Of a stretch of 64,000 nt of DNA, positions 33,789 through 43,042 are shown piece after piece. Under the pieces are notes generated by a model. It ran no database searches, was not told the DNA's origin, and saw nothing but the letters and a program-made list of their open reading frames with translations. Location of the stretch: contig NZ_BDIY01000022.1 in assembly GCF_002072155.1 (NCBI RefSeq), positions 1 through 64,000 of the forward strand. The letters are read 5' to 3'. Made by a program: the position numbers and the translations under genes. Source of the stretch: Roseovarius sp. A-2 (GTDB taxonomy: Bacteria; Pseudomonadota; Alphaproteobacteria; Rhodobacterales; Rhodobacteraceae). Within the stretch, counting starts at the first letter, position 1, and every line of letters starts with the position of its first letter.

Positions 33789-34640
33789 CTAGCTCTGAGA
33801 CACGGCTTCGCTTCTGAAGAGGATTGGGTCGGAGCCGCCATGTTGTCCCAAGTAGCAGAGCACGCTGGGAGGCACTCCGTCGTCGTGCGGCCCGTAGAGA
33901 CCACATCGCTGCATGGTCGCACGCAGATCGACACTGCGCCCGATCTTTTCCAGCACAACGCGCGATGCAACGGGCTCATGCGCGGCGGTTGCGGTGACGC
34001 CCATCTTCATCCCATTCAGCGTACAAATGCGGTTACGATAGGGTGGAAACAGGATCATGTGCGACAACTCCTGCCCCAACACCCCCTCCTGATCCAACAT
34101 GTGTATCCGGTGCCCAATCATCAGCAGGATGCCGGTGTATTTGAACACATCCACGCCGGACGTCGTCACGCCGTCCTGATTGGCCGGCGCACGCTGATCC
34201 CTCAGGCGTTCGATGGACTTATACATCATCAGCCCGTTATCTTCCTGAATATGCAAGAGCGATTTGAGCACCAACCGCGGCGTCGTGAAGGAATAGCGGA
34301 ACTCGTAGTAATAGCCCTCATAGCTTTTGAGTTGATTGATCTGACCCGCCGCTGCCTTGAGCAGTGCCGACAACAGCGGGGGCGTCAAACCCGAATTCAG
34401 CGGCAGACCAGGTTTCAGGCGCACGATGTCCCGAAACTGATCGTCCGGCATGAGGATCTCATGTTCGTCAACGCCAAAGAAATCGCAAAGACGGCGCATG
34501 GAGCGAGCAGATGGATGGGCCGCTCCTGCAAGGTATTTCATGATCTGTTGCCGGTTCATCCGCAACTGCCGCGCGACTTGAGAGACCGAGCTGTGGTAAC
34601 TGCACAAGAGACGCAGGTTCTTGGGAAAATAGTCTCGCAT
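33789..34640 (-). CDS. XRE family transcriptional regulator
   Basis: 283-residue regulator with an N-terminal helix-turn-helix (about 12-60: SVSQVARQLRMNRQQIMKYL, then SMRRLCDFFGVDEHEIL) and a 220-residue C-terminal region without a recognised domain, presumably for ligand sensing. It diverges from the ABC substrate-binding gene and has a candidate operator directly before its start. The ATG at 34640 has a GAGG motif five bases upstream; the earlier ATG at 34652 lacks one and lies in the inverted repeat. Confidence 0.83.
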   Translation of the reverse strand: MRDYFPKNLRLLCSYHSSVSQVARQLRMNRQQIMKYLAGAAHPSARSMRRLCDFFGVDEHEILMPDDQFRDIVRLKPGLPLNSGLTPPLLSALLKAAAGQINQLKSYEGYYYEFRYSFTTPRLVLKSLLHIQEDNGLMMYKSIERLRDQRAPANQDGVTTSGVDVFKYTGILLMIGHRIHMLDQEGVLGQELSHMILFPPYRNRICTLNGMKMGVTATAAHEPVASRVVLEKIGRSVDLRATMQRCGLYGPHDDGVPPSVLCYLGQHGGSDPILFRSEAVSQS

Positions 34641-34650
34641 ATCGCCTCGC

Positions 34651-34695
34651 ATTTGTCGCTAGTTGATGCTGTTCAGATGACTAGTCACGACAAAT
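34651..34695. promoter_or_regulatory. inverted repeat, candidate operator for the XRE regulator
   Basis: Left arm ATTTGTCG-CTAGT (34651-34663) mirrors the right arm ACTAGT-CA-CGACAAAT (34680-34695), with a 16-base spacer and a few extra bases in the right arm. It lies 11 bp upstream of the regulator start and about 100 bp before the divergent ABC gene, a fitting site for control of both. Confidence 0.5.
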
Positions 34696-34796
34696 CTATA
34701 GCCCCAAGCTAATTGCTCCAAGGTCTGCTGTGGTTCAGACTTCCATTTGGTAAACGCATCTGAACGCGCGAACCTCTAGCCAAAAGGGAATTCAGG

Positions 34797-36014
34797 ATGA
34801 AAAAGACAGCACTCATAGCAGCGGCGTTTTCAACGTCGCTTGTTGCGGCTGCCGGGACGCTCGCAGCACAAGAAACCATCAAGATCGGCGGGATCGCCCC
34901 GCTGTCGCCTCCGGGTGGCGTCCAGACCGGCGAGTCGTTGCGTGACGGCATGGTGGTCGCGGTCGAAGAACTGAACGCCAATGGCGGTATAATGGGAAAG
35001 CAGGTCGAACTGATCATCGAAGATACCTCCGGTGTGCCGGAAAAAGGTGTGGCCGCTTTCGAACGCCTTGCAACGTCGGAAGGCGTGGTCGGCGTGACCG
35101 GTTCTGCGCATAGCGCCGTCTGTTCGGCAGTAGGCCCCGTGGCGGAGAAAACCAACACGGTCTTTGTCGCCGGTGAATGCTGGTCCGACAGCGTGACCGC
35201 AGCGCAGATCGACGAAGTGTTCCGCATCACAGTTGCCAATTCCCTTGTCTATTCGGTTGCGGCCGACTGGGTGAAGGAAGCCGGTTTTGAGAACATCGCC
35301 ATCATCTCGGAAAACTCTGACTGGGGTTTTGGCATCATTGACGTCTTTACCGAGAATTTGAAGGATACCGGAGCCAATGTGACCTCCTTCACAGCGGAAC
35401 GCACCGTTTCGGATTTCACGCCTCAGCTGCTGCAACTCAAGCGCTCGGATCCTCAGCCGGACTTGATTGTTGCGGGCTTTACCGGATCTAACCTGCTGTT
35501 GATGCTGAGGCAGGCTGCGGACCTCGGAATTGCGCCAAGTTCCGAGACCGCAATTTTTGCCGCCGGGGCCGATGTTCTGGAACCCGAGTTCTGGGACGTG
35601 ATGGGGGACGCTGGCAAATACGTCATCGGCAATCCCGCTGGCCTGCCTGGCAAACCGGACACGCCGTTGTCGCGAAGCTTTGGCAAGGCCTATCAGGACA
35701 AGTTTGCCCGCCCCGCAAACGCAGTGGCGATGGAAGGCTATGACGGCGTGATGGTGCTTGCACAGGCGATCGAGAATGCCGCCAGCACCGAATCCGATGC
35801 CATCGAAGACGCTCTGCGTAGCCTGGAGTGGGACGGCACACGCGGCACCATCAGCTTTGCCGAGACCACGGACCCGGCGTGGAAATTCCAGCAATGGCTG
35901 GGCGTTCCGATCTTCGTGATCCAGTATGACGAGGTAAGCCAGACGCCGTCGGATGCCGCGATCCTGTGGCCGCGGGAACAGGCAACCACGGAGGAGATCT
36001 TTTTGAAGCCGTAA
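34797..36014 (+). CDS. branched-chain-type ABC transporter substrate-binding protein
   Basis: 405-residue periplasmic binding protein of the LivK/AmiC type I fold. A signal peptide (about 1-24, ending GTLAAQE) is followed by IKIGGIAPLSPPGG, GVVGVTGSAHSAVCSAV and a second lobe beginning near residue 150 (ISENSDWGFG). It would deliver a ligand to the permease genes at 37592-39435, which are transcribed toward it. The ligand is unknown; closeness to an amidase hints at an amide or nitrogen compound. A good AGGATG context precedes the start. Confidence 0.9.
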   Translation: MKKTALIAAAFSTSLVAAAGTLAAQETIKIGGIAPLSPPGGVQTGESLRDGMVVAVEELNANGGIMGKQVELIIEDTSGVPEKGVAAFERLATSEGVVGVTGSAHSAVCSAVGPVAEKTNTVFVAGECWSDSVTAAQIDEVFRITVANSLVYSVAADWVKEAGFENIAIISENSDWGFGIIDVFTENLKDTGANVTSFTAERTVSDFTPQLLQLKRSDPQPDLIVAGFTGSNLLLMLRQAADLGIAPSSETAIFAAGADVLEPEFWDVMGDAGKYVIGNPAGLPGKPDTPLSRSFGKAYQDKFARPANAVAMEGYDGVMVLAQAIENAASTESDAIEDALRSLEWDGTRGTISFAETTDPAWKFQQWLGVPIFVIQYDEVSQTPSDAAILWPREQATTEEIFLKP

Positions 36015-36040
36015 CACCGCTTCCAGATCAGAAAAACGAA

Positions 36041-36065
36041 GAGGCGCACGGGGCCCGTGCGCCTC
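36041..36065 (+). terminator. terminator after the substrate-binding gene
   Basis: A perfect inverted repeat of 12-bp arms (GAGGCGCACGGG / CCCGTGCGCCTC) followed by AGACTTTTG, 27 bp after the stop. It separates the binding-protein transcript from the converging ABC operon. Confidence 0.75.
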
Positions 36066-36154
36066 AGACTTTTGACAAGCTCCTCGCCTTTGGCGGGGAC
36101 TTTTCATTCAGGTGGGTACTTTGAGACAGCCCGGTTTCCCAGTTTGGGAAAGGT

Positions 36155-36874
36155 CTAAAACAGCCAATCCGAAATGGCGTCACGATATTCGTCGTCGAAC
36201 TTCTGCTTGCTGCCTTCGAGCTTGTTCGCGCCCAATTCGAGAACATAGATGTAATCGGCGACATTTGTGCCCGCGATCACATTTTGATCGACCATCAGGA
36301 TGGTGCGATTTTCATCCACGACGAGGCCGCGCAGATGCTCATAGATCTGGGTGGCGCGCTTGGGGTCCAGCCCCACGGTCGGTTCGTCGATCAGCAGTAG
36401 ATCCGGATCGCTCATCAGCGCCAATTCAAGCTGCATCAGGCGTTGTTGACCGCCAGACATCTGGCCTGCGCGACGGTTGCGGAACTCGTGCAGATAGGTG
36501 GCGCGCTGAAACGTGCGTTCAATCGCTTCCCTGGCGCGGGCCTTTTGGTGGCGGAAGGCCCACGTGGCCATTTCAACGTTTTCCTGTACGGTCATGTCGG
36601 GGAAGATGGCGTGTTTCTGCGGCACATATGCGATACCAAGATTGATCAGATCCCGGGTATTCATCATAGTCATGTCGGTCTCGCCATAGCGAATCTCGCC
36701 GGTATGGGGTCGCAGCTGTCCGATGATGGCCTTGAGCAGGGTGGATTTACCGACCCCATTCGCACCGATGATCGTGGTGAGCATGCCTTCGCGCGCGGTT
36801 ACGTCGAGTCCGCGCAGAATATCTATGTCGCGGCTATATCCCGCGTGCAGGTTTGCGACCTCAAGCTGAGCCAT
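36155..36874 (-). CDS. ABC transporter ATP-binding protein, LivF type
   Basis: 239-residue ATPase. Walker A is GANGVGKST, the signature is MSGGQQRLMQLE and Walker B LLLIDEPTVGL; the LivF-type FPDMTVQENVEMA segment lies between. ATG 36874 is preceded by TTGGAG; an earlier in-frame ATG at 36895 lies in the preceding gene. Last gene of the leftward permease operon and overlapping livG by 14 bp. Confidence 0.92.
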   Translation of the reverse strand: MAQLEVANLHAGYSRDIDILRGLDVTAREGMLTTIIGANGVGKSTLLKAIIGQLRPHTGEIRYGETDMTMMNTRDLINLGIAYVPQKHAIFPDMTVQENVEMATWAFRHQKARAREAIERTFQRATYLHEFRNRRAGQMSGGQQRLMQLELALMSDPDLLLIDEPTVGLDPKRATQIYEHLRGLVVDENRTILMVDQNVIAGTNVADYIYVLELGANKLEGSKQKFDDEYRDAISDWLF

Positions 36875-37595
36875 GGTGATCTCCAAGGTAGGCATCCAGT
36901 ACAGCGGGACTGTTGCGGGTTTCTTCTGGCGTCCCGTCGCAGATGATGTCGCCGTAGCTCAGCGTCACAACCCGCTCGCAAAGATCGAAAATGGACCCCA
37001 TGTCGTGGCTGATCAGGATGATCGTTGTACCAGCAGCATTCCATTTGCGGATTCGATCGTGCATGAATCGCTTCAGCTCGGGGTGGACGCCGCCAAATGG
37101 TTCGTCCAGAAGCACGATTTTGGGGGATAGCATCATGATGCGGGCAAATTCCAGCAATTTGCCCTGCCCGCCCGACAGACTGGACGCACGTTCATCGCGC
37201 AGCCGGTCCAGCTTCAAATCGCGCAACAGCCCTTCGGCGCGGTCCTGGGCTTCGGCGCGCGCGGCCTTTCCATCAGACAACCCCGCGACCAACATATTCT
37301 CGATAACAGTAAGACGCTTGAAAATCTTGGTTATCTGAAACGAGCGGCCAATGCCGATCCGTGCCAGTTTGTGCGGTGCATGACCAAGAATTGCGCGCCC
37401 CTGATAGGCAATGGTGCCCGCATCCGCTTTGTAATAGCCGCTGACAATATTCAGCAAGGTCGTCTTTCCGGACCCGTTGGGGCCGATCAAACCCAAAAGC
37501 TCGCCTTCTTCGACAGTCATGTCGACAGCCTTCAAAGCTGTAAGTCCGCCGAAGCGTTTCACGAGCCCGTTGATTTCCAGAAGTTGGTGCCTCAC
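36861..37595 (-). CDS. ABC transporter ATP-binding protein, LivG type
   Basis: 244-residue ATPase: Walker A GPNGSGKTT, signature LSGGQGKLLE, Walker B IVLLDEPFGGVHP. The C-terminal LIGxG-like BCA_ABC_TP motif is seen as DAYLGDH. Start overlaps the livM-type stop by 4 bases. Together with the LivF partner it energises the permease pair. Confidence 0.92.
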   Translation of the reverse strand: MRHQLLEINGLVKRFGGLTALKAVDMTVEEGELLGLIGPNGSGKTTLLNIVSGYYKADAGTIAYQGRAILGHAPHKLARIGIGRSFQITKIFKRLTVIENMLVAGLSDGKAARAEAQDRAEGLLRDLKLDRLRDERASSLSGGQGKLLEFARIMMLSPKIVLLDEPFGGVHPELKRFMHDRIRKWNAAGTTIILISHDMGSIFDLCERVVTLSYGDIICDGTPEETRNSPAVLDAYLGDHHGSA

Positions 37596-38536
37596 TCGTC
37601 GCGTCCCTTCGTCAGCAGCCGTTTCGCCAAAGCGTCAAAGATAATGCCAAAAATCCCGTTCGGAGCTGCGCGCAGGATAAGCAGTGTGAGCAGACCAAAG
37701 ACCACCAGCCGCCATTCTCCGAGTTCTCGCAGGGCCTCCAGCAGAACCTGAAGCCCCACCCCACCAAGCGCAGCAAAGATAACGTTATGGAACCCGCCGA
37801 CCACCGCCATTGCAAGAACCAGCCCCATTTCCTGCAGCGACATCATCGACGGTGTGATCAACTGCACGAAATGCGCCTGAAGCCCTCCCGCCAAGCCAGC
37901 AAAGGCGCTTGAAATGGCAAAAGCCATGATTTTCCAAAGCGTGACATTCACACCAAGGCTGGCCGCCCCGTCCTCATCTTCGCGTATGGACTGAAAGAAC
38001 AAGCCGACGCGCGACTGCAGCAGCCACGTCATCAGCGCCAGACAGGCTAGGGTGATCATCAGGAAGAGGAAATAATACTCGACCCGCGTACCGTTTTCGA
38101 GCAGCGGTACGACCTGAAGCCCGCGCGAGCCTTCAGTAAGATTGTACTCGGCGGTTGCCGTAATTCGCAGAATCTCGGCAAATGCGATGGTCGTCAGACC
38201 GAGATATGCGCCGTGCAGTTGCAGGGTCAGCCACCCGATGGCAAAACCGATCGCCGCAGCGATCATCACGCCCAGCAGCAAGCCAAAGACCGGCGGCAAA
38301 CCGATATACTGCACGCTCAACGCAGAGACGTAGCCGCCAAGCCCTGCCATCGCGGTCTGGGCAAAGCTGATCCGTCCTACATAGCCAACCAACAACGCCC
38401 AGCTCGCCGCAAGGATTGCGTAGTAGAAGCCGATCGTGACCGTGTAGATCCAGTAGTCACCAAGGACAAAAGGGAGGATCAGGAAGCCGGCAAGAAGAAG
38501 ACCCGAACCAGTGACGCGCAGCATTGTAAGGCTCAT
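37592..38536 (-). CDS. ABC transporter permease, LivM type
   Basis: 314-residue membrane protein with about nine hydrophobic helices. Family segments include LLVGYVGRISFAQTAMAGLGGY near the N-terminus (the LivM hallmark), AYLGLTTIAFAEILRI and, in the middle, FFQSIREDEDGAASLGVN. It forms the translocation pore with the LivH partner. Start overlaps the previous gene's stop by 4 bases. Confidence 0.92.
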   Translation of the reverse strand: MSLTMLRVTGSGLLLAGFLILPFVLGDYWIYTVTIGFYYAILAASWALLVGYVGRISFAQTAMAGLGGYVSALSVQYIGLPPVFGLLLGVMIAAAIGFAIGWLTLQLHGAYLGLTTIAFAEILRITATAEYNLTEGSRGLQVVPLLENGTRVEYYFLFLMITLACLALMTWLLQSRVGLFFQSIREDEDGAASLGVNVTLWKIMAFAISSAFAGLAGGLQAHFVQLITPSMMSLQEMGLVLAMAVVGGFHNVIFAALGGVGLQVLLEALRELGEWRLVVFGLLTLLILRAAPNGIFGIIFDALAKRLLTKGRDE

Positions 38537-39435
38537 GCCCGACGCTCCTTTGTTCCCAGAAGTCCCTGCGGACGCAACAGCAGGATCGCGACCAACAATA
38601 CGAGGCCGTAAGCATCTTTGTAGGCCAGGGCACGGCTTGGATCAGGGATCAGGATGGTGCCGAAACTCTCGACCTGCCCAAGAATAAGCGCGCCAATGAT
38701 CGCACCGGGGATAGACCCGAGCCCGCCAAGCACCACGATCACATAGGCCTTGATGACGGGTATGATACCCATCGCAGGTACCACGTTGAAAACCGGCCCC
38801 ATCAATGCCCCCGCCGTGCCTGCGAGAGCCGCACCAAGGGCAAAGGCCAACATACCCACCTGGGTCACGCTTACGCCAAAGATCGCGGCAGCTTCTCGAT
38901 TCTGGCTGACTGCGCGCACTGCGCGCCCGGCCCATGTGTAGCGCAATCCGCACAGCAGCAGCGCAATAAGCACCACCGCCACGCCCGCTGCCGCCAGCCT
39001 GTCGCCACTGACGATCAGCTCGCCCAGTTCCACACCGCCGCGGAACAGCGGTTCAGGCCGGCGCGGCCACGGGCCAAACAGGCTGTTTGCGAGGTTAAGC
39101 AACAGGATTGAAAGGGCGAAGGTGATCATGATCGAATATTCTTCTGGTCTGTCGGCCCGCCCGTCATAAACGGGTCTTATCAACAACCATTCGACCAACG
39201 CCCCCATTGCTGCAAGCGCAACCGTCGCAAACAGAATGCCGAATATGGGTGGCATGCCAAGCGCCGAAACTGCCAGAAAATAGGCGTAGCCCCCAAGCAT
39301 GTAGAGTTCGCCATGCGCAAAGTTGACGACCCGCAAGACGCCAAAGATGATCGCAAGTCCTAATGCCGCAAGCGCGTAGAAGGCGCTGACGATGAAGCCG
39401 TTCAATGCCTGTTCAAGTATGGCCACCATGCTCAT
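38533..39435 (-). CDS. ABC transporter permease, LivH type
   Basis: 300-residue membrane protein with about eight hydrophobic helices. Hallmarks are ALAALGLAIIFGVLRVVNFA with HGELYMLGGY, the RAVSQNREAAAIFGV loop and LGGLGSIPGAIIGALILG near the C-terminus. First gene of the leftward operon. Start chosen at 39435 with GGGAG upstream; a GTG seven codons earlier is in frame. Confidence 0.91.
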   Translation of the reverse strand: MSMVAILEQALNGFIVSAFYALAALGLAIIFGVLRVVNFAHGELYMLGGYAYFLAVSALGMPPIFGILFATVALAAMGALVEWLLIRPVYDGRADRPEEYSIMITFALSILLLNLANSLFGPWPRRPEPLFRGGVELGELIVSGDRLAAAGVAVVLIALLLCGLRYTWAGRAVRAVSQNREAAAIFGVSVTQVGMLAFALGAALAGTAGALMGPVFNVVPAMGIIPVIKAYVIVVLGGLGSIPGAIIGALILGQVESFGTILIPDPSRALAYKDAYGLVLLVAILLLRPQGLLGTKERRA

Positions 39436-39638
39436 TCTGAAATCCGCTCCCTGCACATTTGCCGCACAACATGGACTAACTTCGGAACGGCGGCCAACCT
39501 GAAAGATAACATGGGGTGACGCTTTGTGTCGCTTTTTAATAGTCAGCCAGGTTCAGGCGCCGGAGTGATTATCCGATGCTGTGGCGCAGTGCATCGCGCT
39601 AAGCTTGGCCAGCTTACGGGTCTATAGGGGTGCACGGA

Positions 39639-40976
39639 ATGACCAGCGATTATTTTCTCGATTGGGGGACTGAGGACCTCTCTGACGGTATACGTGACAG
39701 ACGGCTGACAAGCGCTGCCCTCGTTTCAGCGTCACTGGCCAAAATCGAGGCGACCAATGGCAAGTTGCATGCCTTTGTAACGGTCTTTTCCGACAGCGCG
39801 ATGGAGCGCGCCGCGGAGCTTGACGCCGAGACCGCCGTCGGGTCATCGCGCGGGCCGTTACACGGGCTGCCTGTGGCCATCAAGGACCTTGCCGACATCC
39901 GGGATCGAGTCACGGGGTTTGGCTCGCGCTGCTATTCTGACACGCCCGCGCGCGCAACCGCACCTTTCGTCAAGGCGCTGGACGACGCCGGAGCGATCAT
40001 CATAGGCCAGACCCATATGGTCGAATTCGCCTTTGGCAGCTGGGGCACGAATTATGCGATGGGCACGCCCGTCAACCCGGCAGGGCCGGGTCACTTGGCG
40101 CCCGGTGGGTCATCCAGCGGCTCGGCCGTCGCAGTGGCATCAGGGATGGTGCCACTCGCCATCGGCTCCGACACCGGCGGGTCGGTTCGCATCCCGGCCG
40201 GGCTTTGTGGTGTCGCGGGAATGAAACCAAGCCACGGGCTGACCTCACTCGAAGGGGTTGCTCCGCTCAGCGCCGGCTTGGACACGATCGGGCCGCTGGC
40301 CAAGGACGTGGCCGGTCTGAAGTTTCTCCTCGACGCCATCACCACCGACCGAAAGGCACCTGCCGCTTCTGCTCCGCAGCGTCGGCCCCGGCGTATCTTT
40401 CGTCTTGCCGCGGGCGATCTGGAACCAGTGCATGCCGACATCCTCGATCGTTACGACGCATATCTGGCCGAGGTATCCACCACTTTGGGACAGGCGCAGA
40501 CCTTAATCCTGCCGCTGCCGTTGGCCGAATATCAGAGCCGCTGCGGCGACCTCATGGCGCACGATTCCTACGCCTTGCTCCACGGTCTGATCGACGATCC
40601 GGAGACGGCACTTGATCCTTGTGTACGCCGCCGCATCGCTGTGGGTCGGAGCATAAGTGACAGGCAGCAACAGCAAAAATGGCAGACCCGACAAAAGGAT
40701 ATTGCCGAATTCCTCAACCGTTTCGGTCCCGATGACCTGCTTATCCTGCCCACCACACCAGAGCCTACGCGGCCGGTGGCCGAAATCGATGAGACGCAAT
40801 TGCCCATGTCGCGCTTTACCCGACTAGCCAATTATCTTGATCTTGCAGCGACGAGCCTGCCCCTGTGGCAGGTGAACGGCCTGCCTGTCGGGGCGCAATT
40901 CGTTATGCGCAAGGGTAATGACAACCGTCTCTTAGCGATTTTGTCTGATGTGGCGCGTGATTGCCGCGCCGCCTGA
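39639..40976 (+). CDS. amidase signature family enzyme
   Basis: 445-residue amidase. The Ser-cisSer-Lys triad is visible: Lys in GLPVAIKDLAD, then the signature GGSSSGSAVAVASG and the nucleophile-bearing GSDTGGSVRIPAG. It hydrolyses a carboxamide to acid and ammonia. The specificity is not given by the sequence; length and motifs resemble AtzF- and GatA-like members, but no GatB or GatC is near. It is divergent from the ABC permease operon, suggesting that it acts on the imported compound. Confidence 0.88.
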   Translation: MTSDYFLDWGTEDLSDGIRDRRLTSAALVSASLAKIEATNGKLHAFVTVFSDSAMERAAELDAETAVGSSRGPLHGLPVAIKDLADIRDRVTGFGSRCYSDTPARATAPFVKALDDAGAIIIGQTHMVEFAFGSWGTNYAMGTPVNPAGPGHLAPGGSSSGSAVAVASGMVPLAIGSDTGGSVRIPAGLCGVAGMKPSHGLTSLEGVAPLSAGLDTIGPLAKDVAGLKFLLDAITTDRKAPAASAPQRRPRRIFRLAAGDLEPVHADILDRYDAYLAEVSTTLGQAQTLILPLPLAEYQSRCGDLMAHDSYALLHGLIDDPETALDPCVRRRIAVGRSISDRQQQQKWQTRQKDIAEFLNRFGPDDLLILPTTPEPTRPVAEIDETQLPMSRFTRLANYLDLAATSLPLWQVNGLPVGAQFVMRKGNDNRLLAILSDVARDCRAA

Positions 40977-41075
40977 GGTGGCTGTCCCGCAACGCTGATC
41001 GAACCCGGATGCGCGCGTGATAGCGGAAAAACCCATAGTGCATTCAGACAAAACCGCGGCCAAGGTCGGAGTCAA

Positions 41076-41252
41076 ATGATGCCTGCGGCGTTTGTGGTGG
41101 AGCAGATCAAAGCGGCCCTGGCTAAGGACACCCCCTCCGCGATCAAAATCGGAATGCTGGGATCTGACGCGGTTGCAAGCGCGGTCGCCGAAACGCTCTC
41201 GGAACTCTCGCTACCCCTCTCTACAAAATACTACGATATAGGGACTTTTTAG
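41076..41252 (+). pseudogene. thiD (HMP-phosphate kinase) fragment
   Basis: A 58-codon frame whose first 50 residues match the middle of ThiD: MMPAAFVVEQIKAALA, then SAIKIGMLGSDAVASAVAE and LSELSLPL. Intact ThiD is about 265 residues; here the kinase domain stops at 41237 or so and the frame ends in unrelated low-GC DNA. Possible further ThiD residues upstream (TAAKVGV) are in another frame. It is clearly a broken remnant, cut at the edge of the phage-like block. Confidence 0.7.
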
Positions 41253-41373
41253 GTTCTCATAGCGATTGGATGGGCATAAGCTGTGCGCGAATTTTATCTC
41301 GAACGAGCGAACATAAGTTAACTTTCCAATTTCAACTCCTAAAGACCAGATCCAAAACAGTCACTGGTTTCGA

Positions 41374-42978
41374 CTAAAGACATCCTAAAGGATAAGCCTG
41401 AGTGGCCTGACGCATCAGGGACGGATCGAGACGCATGCCAGACATCAGAGCCAAGTGCATAGCTTCATAGGCTTGCCCCTGACGAGGGTTGAGGTCGTAG
41501 CCGTTGGCAATGGCTGTCTCAGAGGCTGTCCGTGCTTGCTGGCGACGGGTCTCGACTTCCTTGTCGAACTGAGCACGTCCTTTGGTGTTGGATGCCTCGG
41601 GCCGACTGGCTTCCAGATAGCTGTTCAGACGGGACAGGAACCGGGACTCGATGGTCTTCAGACGCTCACTGCCCGGATACTTCTGGTTCAGGACCTGATC
41701 GGTCTCCACGGACTGACGACGTGCGGTCAGCTCCTTGCCTGAGAAGGCCCCCAGGATTTCAGCGTTGAACCGGACGTTCTCGAACAGGTTCTTGCCTGGA
41801 CTGGTCTTGAGCCCAAGCATCTTGCGAAGCATCTTGAGCACCCCCGAAACCACCTGAACCAGGGGATTACGGACACGGGTGGCTTGACCAAGTTCGATCA
41901 GGTTCTGGTTCGACAAACTCCAGGAAATGAACTCGGATATTTTCTGTGCAGGGCTCATGTTCGGATTTGAGAGATCTGCCCGCAGCGTCTCCATCGCTTT
42001 CCGGATGTTGTCTCTCTGGGTATCAGGTTTGATTTTCAGGAACTCTGCCTCCAGTGCTTCCAGCCGTTGCACGGCTTCCCGCACTGGCTGAGGAGCAGCT
42101 TCGGGGTTGTCGAAATAGTCCACGGTTGCCTTGAATGTGGAGGCATGCAGGGACTCATGAAGCACAGTCTCGGGCGAGAAGTTGGTCAGGAACATGACCT
42201 GGGATCCGACGAAGGTCTGACCTTCTTCGATCTTGTCATCCCCAAGGTACTTATACTCTGTCTCTTTCAGACGGTTCAGCTCTTCTACCGGTCCAACGAA
42301 CACCTTGATGTTGTCCAAACCACCCATACCACCACCTTGACGAACCAGGTTCATCAGGCGGATCTGCTCGGGAGAAGCCCCGTTCTCTTTCGTGACCATG
42401 AGCATCAGGGCATTACCCGGCATCGACTTCACGTTATCATAGCCCTCGACTGGGAGACCCAACTCGCTCATCGTGTCCTGAGCGTTCTTGTTGGGTGTCT
42501 GGATCGTGGGTCGTTTGGTTTTGGTTTCCTTCTCTGCCTGGATCCGGTCATAGGCTTCTCTTGCCCGAGACGAGATCAGATCAGCCATGTCATTGAGGTT
42601 GGTCACTGGCTCAGAAGCCTCAGCAGCCTCAGCAGTGCCCTTGTGCTCGTGGGAGGCGCCAGCACCCGCCATGTGGTCAATCCTACTGGGAACGCTTGCC
42701 ATGGCTTCCTTGCGGGCTTTGATGATGTCTGCCTTGCTCTCCAACTGGGCAGAGATACGATCAAGCTCTTCCTCAATTAACTGACCCTTCTCAAGAGCCA
42801 GAATACCTTCGATCTCCTTGATGGCTGCATCAGACAGCTCACTCAGATCCAGGGAACTCAGCATCTGCTTGTAGCCCTTGGAAATGGAGTCGAACGCATT
42901 GTCCTGCATCCAGCCGTTGAACACCTGCTCGTTGATGTGCTCGGAGGCTAGGCGACGCAAACTTTTGGGGCTGCACAT
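41374..42978 (-). CDS. orphan phage-like protein with a metalloprotease-like motif
   Basis: 534-residue charged, largely helical protein with no close named family. Residues about 280-300 contain ETVLHESLHASTF, an HExxH motif typical of minimetalloprotease or polyvalent-protein domains. The late portion (LGLKTSPGKNLFENVRFNAEIL) resembles C-terminal domains of giant phage structural or polyvalent proteins. Codon and base composition are unlike the flanks (lower GC). It is likely a surviving piece of a larger phage gene; no other phage gene adjoins it. The start at 42978 has no good ribosome binding site. Confidence 0.6.
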   Translation of the reverse strand: MCSPKSLRRLASEHINEQVFNGWMQDNAFDSISKGYKQMLSSLDLSELSDAAIKEIEGILALEKGQLIEEELDRISAQLESKADIIKARKEAMASVPSRIDHMAGAGASHEHKGTAEAAEASEPVTNLNDMADLISSRAREAYDRIQAEKETKTKRPTIQTPNKNAQDTMSELGLPVEGYDNVKSMPGNALMLMVTKENGASPEQIRLMNLVRQGGGMGGLDNIKVFVGPVEELNRLKETEYKYLGDDKIEEGQTFVGSQVMFLTNFSPETVLHESLHASTFKATVDYFDNPEAAPQPVREAVQRLEALEAEFLKIKPDTQRDNIRKAMETLRADLSNPNMSPAQKISEFISWSLSNQNLIELGQATRVRNPLVQVVSGVLKMLRKMLGLKTSPGKNLFENVRFNAEILGAFSGKELTARRQSVETDQVLNQKYPGSERLKTIESRFLSRLNSYLEASRPEASNTKGRAQFDKEVETRRQQARTASETAIANGYDLNPRQGQAYEAMHLALMSGMRLDPSLMRQATQAYPLGCL

Positions 42979-43042
42979 ATGTATAATTCAAATTGCTAGA
43001 TTTTCATCTGGTTAAAACTGGTTCACATAAATTGACCCAAAT

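Noticed and set aside
40977..41075. TPP riboswitch before the thiD fragment
   Set aside because: None of the conserved TPP-riboswitch words is visible.
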